Source: Bacillus sp. PK3_68 (lineage in GTDB: Bacteria > Bacillota > Bacilli > Bacillales > Domibacillaceae). Taken from it: a stretch of 64,000 nucleotides of DNA. Positions 55,428-62,809 of this stretch are shown here, in pieces (within the stretch, counting starts at the first letter, position 1; every line of letters begins with the position of its first letter). The notes beneath the pieces are model-generated. The model had not been told where the DNA came from. It did no database searches and worked only from the letters and a program-made list of their open reading frames with translations. The stretch is taken from contig NZ_NQYC01000001.1 in assembly GCF_003600835.1 (NCBI RefSeq), forward strand, positions 3,681,001-3,745,000, in the 5' to 3' direction. Both the position numbers and the translations under genes were made by a program.

Positions 55428-55943
55428 ATGAGTACACTTTCTTCCAAAGAGAATAGCTCTAAGCGGTTAGTAAGCTCTGAAGAGTTTAGGAATGTAATTG
55501 GCCATTTTACTAGCGGTGTATCGATCATTACCGTAAGAGACGAGGAAGTGGATTACGGCATTACGGCCAGTGCGGTAAGTTCTGTCTCGCTAGATCCACC
55601 AATGCTGCTTATCTGCGCTAATAGAAGCACTGGTACATGTCACGCCATTTCTAAAAAAGGCTCTTTCACTGTAAATATTCTTGCAGAGCAGCAAAGTGAG
55701 CTGGCAATGCAGTTTGCAAGAGCAAATACAGAGAAGTTTAAAGGTGTGGAGATGTCCTACGGTGAACTTGGAAATCCGGTGTTGAATGGCACGCTGGCAC
55801 AAGTTGAATGCCGGGTAGTCGAAGAAGTAGCTGGCGGCACCCATTCCGTTTTTCTTGCGGAAGTTCAAAAAGCCAATGCAGAAGACGGAAATCCATTAGC
55901 TTATTTCAGAGGAAAGTTCGGCAAATTTAAACCTGCTGAATAG
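55428..55943 (+). CDS. hpaC: Flavin reductase (HpaC-like) of a two-component monooxygenase
   Basis: A 171-aa NAD(P)H:flavin oxidoreductase that supplies reduced flavin to the monooxygenase encoded next. It has the flavin-reductase fold marks: FRNVIGHFTSGVSIIT, GITASAVSSVSLDPPMLLIC and KKGSFTVNILAEQQ. AAAAAGGAGG lies 7 bases before the start. It is first in the operon. Confidence 0.9.
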   Translation: MSTLSSKENSSKRLVSSEEFRNVIGHFTSGVSIITVRDEEVDYGITASAVSSVSLDPPMLLICANRSTGTCHAISKKGSFTVNILAEQQSELAMQFARANTEKFKGVEMSYGELGNPVLNGTLAQVECRVVEEVAGGTHSVFLAEVQKANAEDGNPLAYFRGKFGKFKPAE

Positions 55944-56020
55944 CAGTGTGTTAAATATTTTAGGATCTATAAGTCTTTTTAAAGAAGATTAAAAGCTAAA
56001 TATATAGGGAGGAAAAAAAT

Positions 56021-57484
56021 ATGGCCTTAATGACGGGCAAACAATACCGCGAATCACTGAATGATGGCCGGGAGATTTACATTGATGGTGAGAAGGTTAC
56101 AAATGTGGCAGAACATCCATCGTTTAAGCCAATTATTGATGTGAAAGCCAGAATGTATGATATGGCTCATGAAGCGCAATATAAGGATATTTTAACAACG
56201 ACACTGGAGGATGGAGAAGTTGTTTCTCGTGCATATAAGACACCGAAAACAAAAGAAGATTTAACAGCAATCCGTACCCACGTGGAAACTGTACTGGATG
56301 ATCTTGGCGGGGTCGTTTACCGTGTCGGTGATGAAACGATCGGTGAAATGTGGTCTTTATACGATGCGAAGGACAAATTGAATGAAATTGACCCTACGTA
56401 TGCAAAGAACATTGATTATCATATCGATCGCGTGGCAAGAGAGGATTTATTCCATGTTTCTGCTAATACAGATCCGAAGGGCGATCGCAGCAAGCTGTTC
56501 AGCGGAGAAGACGGCGGCACATTGCTTCATGTTGTTGAAGAAAACGACAGAGGTATTGTCGTAAAAGGAGCTAAATTCGAAACAGCAGCTGCTTACGCTC
56601 ACCAGGCTTTCGTTAAACCAACCATCTTGGATTGGAATGCAGGGTCAGAAAAAATGGCTCCTTTCGCGTGCGGATTCATTTGTGACATGGGAGCGCCTGG
56701 ATTGAAGCACATTTGCCGTTCTTCGCTCGGCACCAATAAAAATGAAACAGATTATCCAATCGCAACTAAATTTGAAGAAATTGATACGCTACTTATTTTC
56801 GATAATGTGCTTATTCCATGGGAAAATGTGTTGTTTCACCGTTCTTTAGAATCAGCTGCTTACATCCGTTCAACATTGCACCGTTATTCTGCCTTTAACT
56901 ATACACTCAGAATGCTGCGCCGAGCTGATTATTTAATTGGAGTAGCTTTGCTTAATGTAGAACAAACAGGACTTACTCAACTCCAAGCAGTAAAGGAAAA
57001 AGTTTCGCAATTAATCAATTACCGTGAAAGTATCAATGCTCACTTAACAGCGGCAGTGGCCAATGCAGAAGTGAGCCCGGGCGGTTTAATGATGCCGAAT
57101 CAATCTCTGCTTTACACTGGACGTGTGTTTGCCTTGTCGAACTTCCCGGCCATGGCTCATTTAACGAGAGAGCTCGTTGGTGGGCAATTAGCTGTAACAC
57201 CGGATTCAACAACGATGGCTGATCCGTCGGTCCAGGAATATATCGATAAGTATTATTCTGTTGGTGAATGGAGTCCGGAAGAGAGAGGGAAATTACTGTA
57301 TTTTGCAAGGGACCTTTTAAATTCTTCCTATGCAGGGCATAGAACAACGTTTGAATTGTTTGCGCAAAGCCCGCCGTTCGCTCAGCAAATGGCTGTTTTC
57401 AGCAACTTCGATGCAGAAAACCAGCGTGAGCTCGTTCGTAAAGCAGCTGATTTGAAGCCATCCATAGCTGTTACTAATTTGTAA
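56021..57484 (+). CDS. hpaB: FADH2-dependent monooxygenase of the 4-hydroxyphenylacetate 3-hydroxylase (HpaB) family
   Basis: A 487-aa oxygenase that uses reduced FAD and O2 to hydroxylate an aromatic or heteroaromatic ring. The family start (MTGKQYRESLNDGREIYIDG), the GGVVYRVGDETIGEMWSLYD region and the C-terminal PDSTTMADPSVQEYIDKYYS are present. The family includes enzymes for 4-hydroxyphenylacetate, phenols and pyrrole-2-carboxylate. No homoprotocatechuate cleavage genes are nearby, and the Rid/DUF1028/permease neighbours hint at an N-containing substrate (inference). Confidence 0.88.
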   Translation: MALMTGKQYRESLNDGREIYIDGEKVTNVAEHPSFKPIIDVKARMYDMAHEAQYKDILTTTLEDGEVVSRAYKTPKTKEDLTAIRTHVETVLDDLGGVVYRVGDETIGEMWSLYDAKDKLNEIDPTYAKNIDYHIDRVAREDLFHVSANTDPKGDRSKLFSGEDGGTLLHVVEENDRGIVVKGAKFETAAAYAHQAFVKPTILDWNAGSEKMAPFACGFICDMGAPGLKHICRSSLGTNKNETDYPIATKFEEIDTLLIFDNVLIPWENVLFHRSLESAAYIRSTLHRYSAFNYTLRMLRRADYLIGVALLNVEQTGLTQLQAVKEKVSQLINYRESINAHLTAAVANAEVSPGGLMMPNQSLLYTGRVFALSNFPAMAHLTRELVGGQLAVTPDSTTMADPSVQEYIDKYYSVGEWSPEERGKLLYFARDLLNSSYAGHRTTFELFAQSPPFAQQMAVFSNFDAENQRELVRKAADLKPSIAVTNL

Positions 57485-57512
57485 TCTTAAAAATAGAAAG
57501 GGGAAGGTTTCA

Positions 57513-58085
57513 TTGGATATTCACACACCAGGTACGTTGAAGCTGCCTGCATCTGTTCTGACAATCGGCGCTCTTGATGGGATTCACAGGGGACATCAGG
57601 CCTTATTACTAAAAGCAAAAGAACGGGCTAAAAAGCTTGAGGTACCTTTTGTTGTCTATACCTTTGATCCTCCTCCCAAAGTGTTTTTTACAGGCTGCCA
57701 GCTCTTAATGACAGTAGAAGAAAAGTTGCAGCGGCTTGACATGCTCAGGGTTGACCATGTGATTGTCGGCCCGTTTAATGAGGCGTTCATGAAACAAGAA
57801 GTACCAGATTTTATTGAGGAAATACAAGAAATGAATCCCCTTGAAGTATGGGAGGGCCCAAATTTTCTCTTTGGTAAAAATAGAAAAGGCACAATCGAAG
57901 TGTTGCGCCGTTACTTCAATATAGGTATTGTACAGCCGTTAACATGTGAGCAAGGAGAAATGATTTCTTCCACTCGGATACGCGGCCTGTTAAAGCAGGG
58001 GAAATTCTCTCAGGCAGCAAAGCTGCTGGGGGAAGAGCGCTTTAATGGATCTATTTTGGAAAAATCTTATGTTGCAAATTCATAA
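57513..58085 (+). CDS. FAD synthetase-like adenylyltransferase (RibF N-domain only)
   Basis: A 190-aa protein with just the FMN adenylyltransferase half of RibF. It has the nucleotidyltransferase motif ALDGIHRGHQ, PPKVFFTGCQ, VWEGPNFLFGKNRKG and the ISSTRIRGLLKQG end motif. The riboflavin kinase half (about 120 residues) is absent. It likely makes FAD locally for the HpaB-type enzyme. The start is TTG 57513 with AAAGGGGAAGG upstream, 28 bases after hpaB. Confidence 0.85.
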   Translation: MDIHTPGTLKLPASVLTIGALDGIHRGHQALLLKAKERAKKLEVPFVVYTFDPPPKVFFTGCQLLMTVEEKLQRLDMLRVDHVIVGPFNEAFMKQEVPDFIEEIQEMNPLEVWEGPNFLFGKNRKGTIEVLRRYFNIGIVQPLTCEQGEMISSTRIRGLLKQGKFSQAAKLLGEERFNGSILEKSYVANS

Positions 58086-58143
58086 AGGCCAAATTTCATT
58101 TTTTTGTACTAATTTATGTTAGAAGCAAAGGAGAAGGAAAACG

Positions 58144-58590
58144 ATGAAAACTGAGACAGTGGAAATTAAAAGATTTCGCAAGTTTGAAACAAACAAGTTT
58201 TATCCCTCTCATATGGGAGAAGAATCTCATCATGTAGCCAATGAGTTTTCAATGGTTGTTCGTGCTGGGAACCGCATATTCATGAGAGGTCAGACAGCAT
58301 TTGATTTAGACGGGAATTTCCATGGAGAGAACGATGTTATTGCCCAAACAGAAAACGCTTGCCGCTGCATTAAGCAGCTTCTTGAAGAAGCTGGGGGAAA
58401 GATGACAGACGTTTGTAAACTCACAACCTATGTAACGGACCGGAATTATCGGAAAGATGTTTACAGTGTCATCGCTAAACATTTTAAAGGTGTATACCCG
58501 GTAAGTACTGGGTTAGTTGTTAACGGGCTGGCTCTTCCTGAAATGCTTGTGGAAATTGATGTAGAAGCTATCATCAGCGACGATAAGTAA
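58144..58590 (+). CDS. RidA/YjgF-family protein lacking the catalytic arginine
   Basis: A 148-aa Rid-family protein. It has ANEFSMVVRAGNRIFMRGQT, the CKLTTYVTDRNYRKDVY segment and the end PVSTGLVVNGLALPEMLVEI. In classic RidA an Arg sits just before the LP near the end (ARLP) and is needed for imine hydrolysis; here it is Ala (LALP). It therefore belongs with the Rid subgroups or RutC-like proteins that do other hydrolytic steps. It is in the hpaB operon and may act on the oxygenase product. Confidence 0.85.
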   Translation: MKTETVEIKRFRKFETNKFYPSHMGEESHHVANEFSMVVRAGNRIFMRGQTAFDLDGNFHGENDVIAQTENACRCIKQLLEEAGGKMTDVCKLTTYVTDRNYRKDVYSVIAKHFKGVYPVSTGLVVNGLALPEMLVEIDVEAIISDDK

Positions 58591-58687
58591 GCCAAGCAGT
58601 CTTGCTTCACTATAATTGCATGGCTGGAGCAGCAACATTAGGAAGAGCTATATTTGTTGCTCCTTATCTTTTAAGGAGGAAATCAAA

Positions 58688-59377
58688 ATGAAGATAACGA
58701 GTACATTTTCTGTAGCGGGACGTTGTGCAGCAACAGGAGCTTTGGGAGCGGTCGTAACTTCCAGCAGTCCATCTGTTGGGGCAAGGTGTCCCTGGGTCAA
58801 GTCGAATGTAGGAGTTATTCTCACGCAGAATGTAACCGATCCACGTCTGGCAGCTATCGGGCTATCTGCTATGGAAAAGGGATATAATGCACAAGCAGCG
58901 ATCCGCACGATGATGGCTGCTTCGGACTTTCCAGAATTCAGACAGCTGGCTGTTGTCGATGCAAAAGGTGGATCGAGTGTATTTACAGGTGAAAAAGCGC
59001 TCGGTGTGCATGGAGAGTTTTATGCCGAGGACGTAGCAAGCATTGGTAATCTGTTAAGCGATCCATCTATTCCAATTGCAATGGGCCAGCGCTTTATGGA
59101 TCGTAAAGATCTTCCATTGCCTGAGCGCTTAATTTCGGCGATCGAACTCGGATTTAATATGGGCGGGGAATTAGATGATGAGCATTCTATTGCTCTTTTA
59201 GTCTATCATCCAGATGCGCCGTTTGCTTATGTTGATCTACGGGTGGATTACAGTGAAGATCCGCTTCAGGATTTGAAGAAGCTGTGGGAGATTTACAGTC
59301 CGCAGGCAATGGATTATAAGATTAGAGCCATTGAGCCGGAACGCGCACCTTCTTATGGAGTAAAAGGTGACGAATAA
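58688..59377 (+). CDS. DUF1028 Ntn-hydrolase-like protein
   Basis: A 229-aa protein of the DUF1028 family, predicted to have the Ntn-hydrolase fold. It starts KITSTFSVAGRCAATGALGA, then SVGARCPWVKSNVGVILTQN and the typical DPRLAAIGLSAMEKGYNAQA and AVVDAKGGSSVFTG. DUF1028 genes often lie beside Rid-family genes in amino acid or N-compound catabolic operons. ATG 58688 is chosen because AAGGAGGAAATC directly precedes it. A peptidase or amidase role is likely but unproven. Confidence 0.82.
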   Translation: MKITSTFSVAGRCAATGALGAVVTSSSPSVGARCPWVKSNVGVILTQNVTDPRLAAIGLSAMEKGYNAQAAIRTMMAASDFPEFRQLAVVDAKGGSSVFTGEKALGVHGEFYAEDVASIGNLLSDPSIPIAMGQRFMDRKDLPLPERLISAIELGFNMGGELDDEHSIALLVYHPDAPFAYVDLRVDYSEDPLQDLKKLWEIYSPQAMDYKIRAIEPERAPSYGVKGDE

Positions 59378-59610
59378 TTGCAAAGAATCCATATGAGTGG
59401 TTAAAGAATTGAAAAGTATAGATCTGAAAATGATTGGGAACGATGCTGTAAATATTTAGAGCCGGCTAAAATAAAAGGGTCGGGAAAGAAGTAAGGCAGC
59501 GGGGCAGATGGAGGTCTTGGTAAACTATCAATGGTAGAAGAACGGTAAAAAGAGATATCTAGTAGAAAAGCGGTCATGTTATTGTATTCTGCTTCTCATT
59601 TTAAATAGGA

Positions 59611-59652
59611 AGGGAGCTGGTATATTGGATGAAAAACCAGCTCCCTGTTTTT
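59611..59652 (+). terminator. Terminator of the hpaC-hpaB operon
   Basis: GGGAGCTGGT (59612-59621) pairs with ACCAGCTCCC (59636-59645), followed by TGTTTTTAG. The 59378-59610 stretch before it contains no gene that I can see. Confidence 0.85.
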
Positions 59653-59870
59653 AGTATCTTTTTAAAATACAAAAAACAAGATGGGATAAAGATGCTAGAG
59701 AATAAAGTGCGAATAGAGGAGCCTTATTAACCGAGGAGTTAGATATTATTTTAAACCCTTGCGAAATGACTGAACCATGAATTTCCAAATCAGCGCTGCT
59801 TAAGAAAAAATTTAGCATTATATGAGACAACAATACGTAAGTTTAAATTTTTATAATATTCAAATAAATA

Positions 59871-59931
59871 TTGACACCGCTAAAAATGGGATGTATGATT
59901 TTTATAAGGAACATTTAAGGATTTATTCCTT
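59871..59931 (+). promoter_or_regulatory. Promoter and operator B of the permease-amidohydrolase operon
   Basis: TTGACA (59871-59876), a 17-base spacer and TATGAT (59894-59899). At 59906-59931 lies AAGGAACATTTAAGGATTTA followed by TTCCTT, the same 26-bp layout as at 55381-55406. A 188-base leader without a gene follows to the start codon. Confidence 0.8.
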
Positions 59932-60119
59932 TATTTAAAAAACTCAATTAAAAGAAGGGAGAAGAGAGGTAATAAATCAAGAGCCTCAGGAAACTTACTG
60001 TCTTTGATTTAGACTGAATATTGTTTTTTTGACTTAAATATTGTAAGCGGATTCTTCAATGCAGAATATGAAGAGAGTGAATTGTTTGATTAAATAAGCT
60101 AGAGAAAAGAGGGGGAGTA

Positions 60120-61562
60120 ATGGAGAGCAATCGTATCCAGCAAGACCTCCACACAGAAGGACAGCTGCAAAGTACGTTAAAGAACCGACATGTAACAATG
60201 ATAGCGCTCGGCGGGATCATTGGGGCTGGGCTTTTTGTTGGAAGCGGAGCAGTGATTAATGCCACCGGACCAGCAGCAGTTGTTAGTTATATCCTATCTG
60301 GCGGGCTGTTATTTTTAGTGATGCGTATGATTGGTGAAATGGCGGTGGCCTATCCGACTGCCGGTTCTATTTCCGAATACGCCCGCGCAGGTTTAGGAAA
60401 CTGGGCGGGGTTTAGTGTCGGCTGGCTTTATTGGTATATGTGGGTCATTGTAGCTGCGATTGAAGCGGTAGCAGGGGCTGGCATTCTAGTAAACTATTTT
60501 CCGAATATACCTCCTTGGTTTCTATGCTTCATACTGTTAGTTGTTCTTACCTTAACAAACCTTTATTCGGTGCGTTCTTTTGCTGAAACTGAATTTTGGT
60601 TTGCCTCTATAAAAATATTTGCGATTATTTTCTTCATTACACTTGGTGCCATCTATCTGCTTGGATTATGGCCTGGTGAATCACCAGGTCTTTCAAACTT
60701 ATACTCTGCGGGAGGTTTTTTCCCTAACGGAACTGTTGCTGCATTAGTTGGAAGTGTGACAGTGCTCTTCTCAATGGGAGGAGCTGAAATTGCTACTATT
60801 GCAGCTGCAGAATCTGACCAGCCTGCTAAGTATGCTGCAAAAGCCACTAATCAAGTCATGTATCGTATCTTTTTCTTTTATGTAGTTTCTGTCTTTTTTA
60901 TTGTAGCTATTGTGCCATGGAACTTTAAGTTCGCCGGCGTTGCTATTCAAAGTCCTTTTGCTATTGCATTAGAACAATTAGGTATTCCTTTTGCTCCATT
61001 CATTATGGAGGCGGTTGTTTTGACTGCTGTGCTTAGCTCGCTCAATTCTTGTCTTTATATAACATCTAGAAGCTTATTTGCTCTAACTAAGAAAGGAGAT
61101 GCCCCGAAATTCCTTGTCAAATTGAATAAACGGGGAGTACCGGTAAGGGCCATACTTGCCGGCACGGTTTTTGGCTATGTAGGTGTTGTCTTAAATTACT
61201 TCTTTCCTGAAACTGTATTTCTGTTTTTGATTAATTCAGCGGGAGCCATTTCGCTGTTCTATTACTTAATACTTGCTTTTGCTCAAATTCGTTTGCGGCG
61301 TAGACTGGAACAGGAAGCACCTGAGAAATTGCAGTTGAGAATGTGGTTATTTCCTTATTTGTCTTATATAACTATTGCATGGATGTTGACAGTGGTTGGA
61401 GCGATGATATGGATCTCAGGTACACGTTCACAAGTTTTCCTAAGCCTGACCAGCTTTGCGATAATTCTGATAGCTTATATGTTACGCAGTAGGTATAGCA
61501 AGCAGTCAGAGAGCTCCCCTATGGAGCAAGAAGCAGAATATGTGGACGCATCTAAGGGGTAA
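60120..61562 (+). CDS. APC-family amino acid permease
   Basis: A 480-aa, 12-helix importer of the amino acid transporter (AAT) group, like GabP, ProY and RocE. It has the family start (LKNRHVTMIALGGIIGAGLF followed by VGSG) and the GEMAVAYPTAGSISEYARAG region. The substrate may be an amino acid or amine. GAGGGGGAGTA precedes ATG 60120. It is first in an operon under operator B. Confidence 0.88.
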   Translation: MESNRIQQDLHTEGQLQSTLKNRHVTMIALGGIIGAGLFVGSGAVINATGPAAVVSYILSGGLLFLVMRMIGEMAVAYPTAGSISEYARAGLGNWAGFSVGWLYWYMWVIVAAIEAVAGAGILVNYFPNIPPWFLCFILLVVLTLTNLYSVRSFAETEFWFASIKIFAIIFFITLGAIYLLGLWPGESPGLSNLYSAGGFFPNGTVAALVGSVTVLFSMGGAEIATIAAAESDQPAKYAAKATNQVMYRIFFFYVVSVFFIVAIVPWNFKFAGVAIQSPFAIALEQLGIPFAPFIMEAVVLTAVLSSLNSCLYITSRSLFALTKKGDAPKFLVKLNKRGVPVRAILAGTVFGYVGVVLNYFFPETVFLFLINSAGAISLFYYLILAFAQIRLRRRLEQEAPEKLQLRMWLFPYLSYITIAWMLTVVGAMIWISGTRSQVFLSLTSFAIILIAYMLRSRYSKQSESSPMEQEAEYVDASKG

Positions 61563-61609
61563 AGAGCCCGTGGGCTTAAATAGAATAATAAGGTTTGAGG
61601 GGTGTGAAA

Positions 61610-62728
61610 ATGAAAACAGGATATATTTATGATGAGAGTTATTTCTGGCACGATACGGGGAGTGGCACATTATATTTGCCCTCTGGCGGCTATTTAGAGA
61701 AGGATGTTTTCTCCGAAGATCCTGCAACGAAGAGACGGGTGAACAATTTACTAGAAAGATGCGGATTGATGAAAAAGCTAAATAAAATTGAACCGCGGTC
61801 AGCCACTAAACAAGAGATTGAATTGTTTCATACAACGGATTATATAAATAAGGTTAAATTGCTGAGCGATACGACAGGCGGAGATGCAGGAGACCATGCC
61901 ATCGTTGGAAGAGGGTCTTATGAGATTGCCCTGCTTTCTACAGGCGGCGCATTAACAGCAGTTGATGCGGTTATGAGGGAAGAGGTGGAAAATGTTTATG
62001 CACTTACCCGTCCGCCGGGACATCATGCTGAAACAGACAAAGGAATCGGGTTTTGCCTCTTTAACAATGTAGTAATCGCTGCAAAATATGTAAGGGAAAA
62101 ATATGGACTAAAAAGAATCATGGTTCTTGATTGGGATGTCCATCATGGAAACGGAACAGAAAAGGCATTTTATGAAGACTCTGGTGTTTTGTTTATTTCT
62201 GTTCACGAAGACCTAAACTTTCCGAGTAATACGGGGTATGCCACAGATGTCGGAGAGGGACAAGGACGCGGCTATAATGTGAATATCCCTTTGCCCCCGG
62301 GGATGAGCAATGCTGGTTACCTAAGTGTTTTTGAATCGATTATTCGTCCGTTAGCAGACGAGTTCAAACCGGAACTAGTCATTGTCTCAGCGGGGCAGGA
62401 CCCAAGCATATTTGATCCGCTGGGAAGAATGAGGGTGACGGCCGAAGGATTTGGAAAAATGACGGAAGTAATGAAGGAGATCGCTGCGAAACACTGCGGC
62501 AAAAAATTAGTTTTTTGTCATGAGGGCGGATACAGCAATGCTTATGTTCCATTTTGTACACTCCGTATTATTGAAGAGTTAAGTGAAATACAAAGCAATG
62601 TAGAAGATCCTTTCATTGCGGGGTCAAACGGATATCCTGATAAAGTATATGATCATCAAAAAGAAGCGATCAATCATGTTATCGATATTCAGTCAGAATT
62701 TTGGAGTAATCTTCGAGTTCAGGTGTAA
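61610..62728 (+). CDS. Class II histone deacetylase-family amidohydrolase
   Basis: A 372-aa zinc enzyme of the HDAC/acetylpolyamine amidohydrolase superfamily. It has the proton-relay His pair (RPPGHHAE), the zinc-binding DWDVHHGNGT, ISVHED, and SAGQDPSIFDPLG for the second Asp. Bacterial members remove acetyl or other acyl groups from amines and amides. The usual charge-relay Tyr may be in the late EGGYSNAYV. ATG 61610 has GAGGGGTG upstream. Given its place between two permeases, it probably deacylates an imported compound or pathway intermediate (inference). Confidence 0.88.
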   Translation: MKTGYIYDESYFWHDTGSGTLYLPSGGYLEKDVFSEDPATKRRVNNLLERCGLMKKLNKIEPRSATKQEIELFHTTDYINKVKLLSDTTGGDAGDHAIVGRGSYEIALLSTGGALTAVDAVMREEVENVYALTRPPGHHAETDKGIGFCLFNNVVIAAKYVREKYGLKRIMVLDWDVHHGNGTEKAFYEDSGVLFISVHEDLNFPSNTGYATDVGEGQGRGYNVNIPLPPGMSNAGYLSVFESIIRPLADEFKPELVIVSAGQDPSIFDPLGRMRVTAEGFGKMTEVMKEIAAKHCGKKLVFCHEGGYSNAYVPFCTLRIIEELSEIQSNVEDPFIAGSNGYPDKVYDHQKEAINHVIDIQSEFWSNLRVQV

Positions 62729-62809
62729 TAATTGCTGTGCGAATGAACTTTAAAATAATCAGTGTCTCTATATTGTGGACAGCTTTTAAAGCGATGGGGG
62801 GAATGATAG

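Noticed and set aside
56021-57484. Assignment of the operon to 4-hydroxyphenylacetate degradation
   Set aside because: Family membership alone does not fix the substrate; ring-cleavage genes are absent and the neighbours suggest a nitrogen compound.
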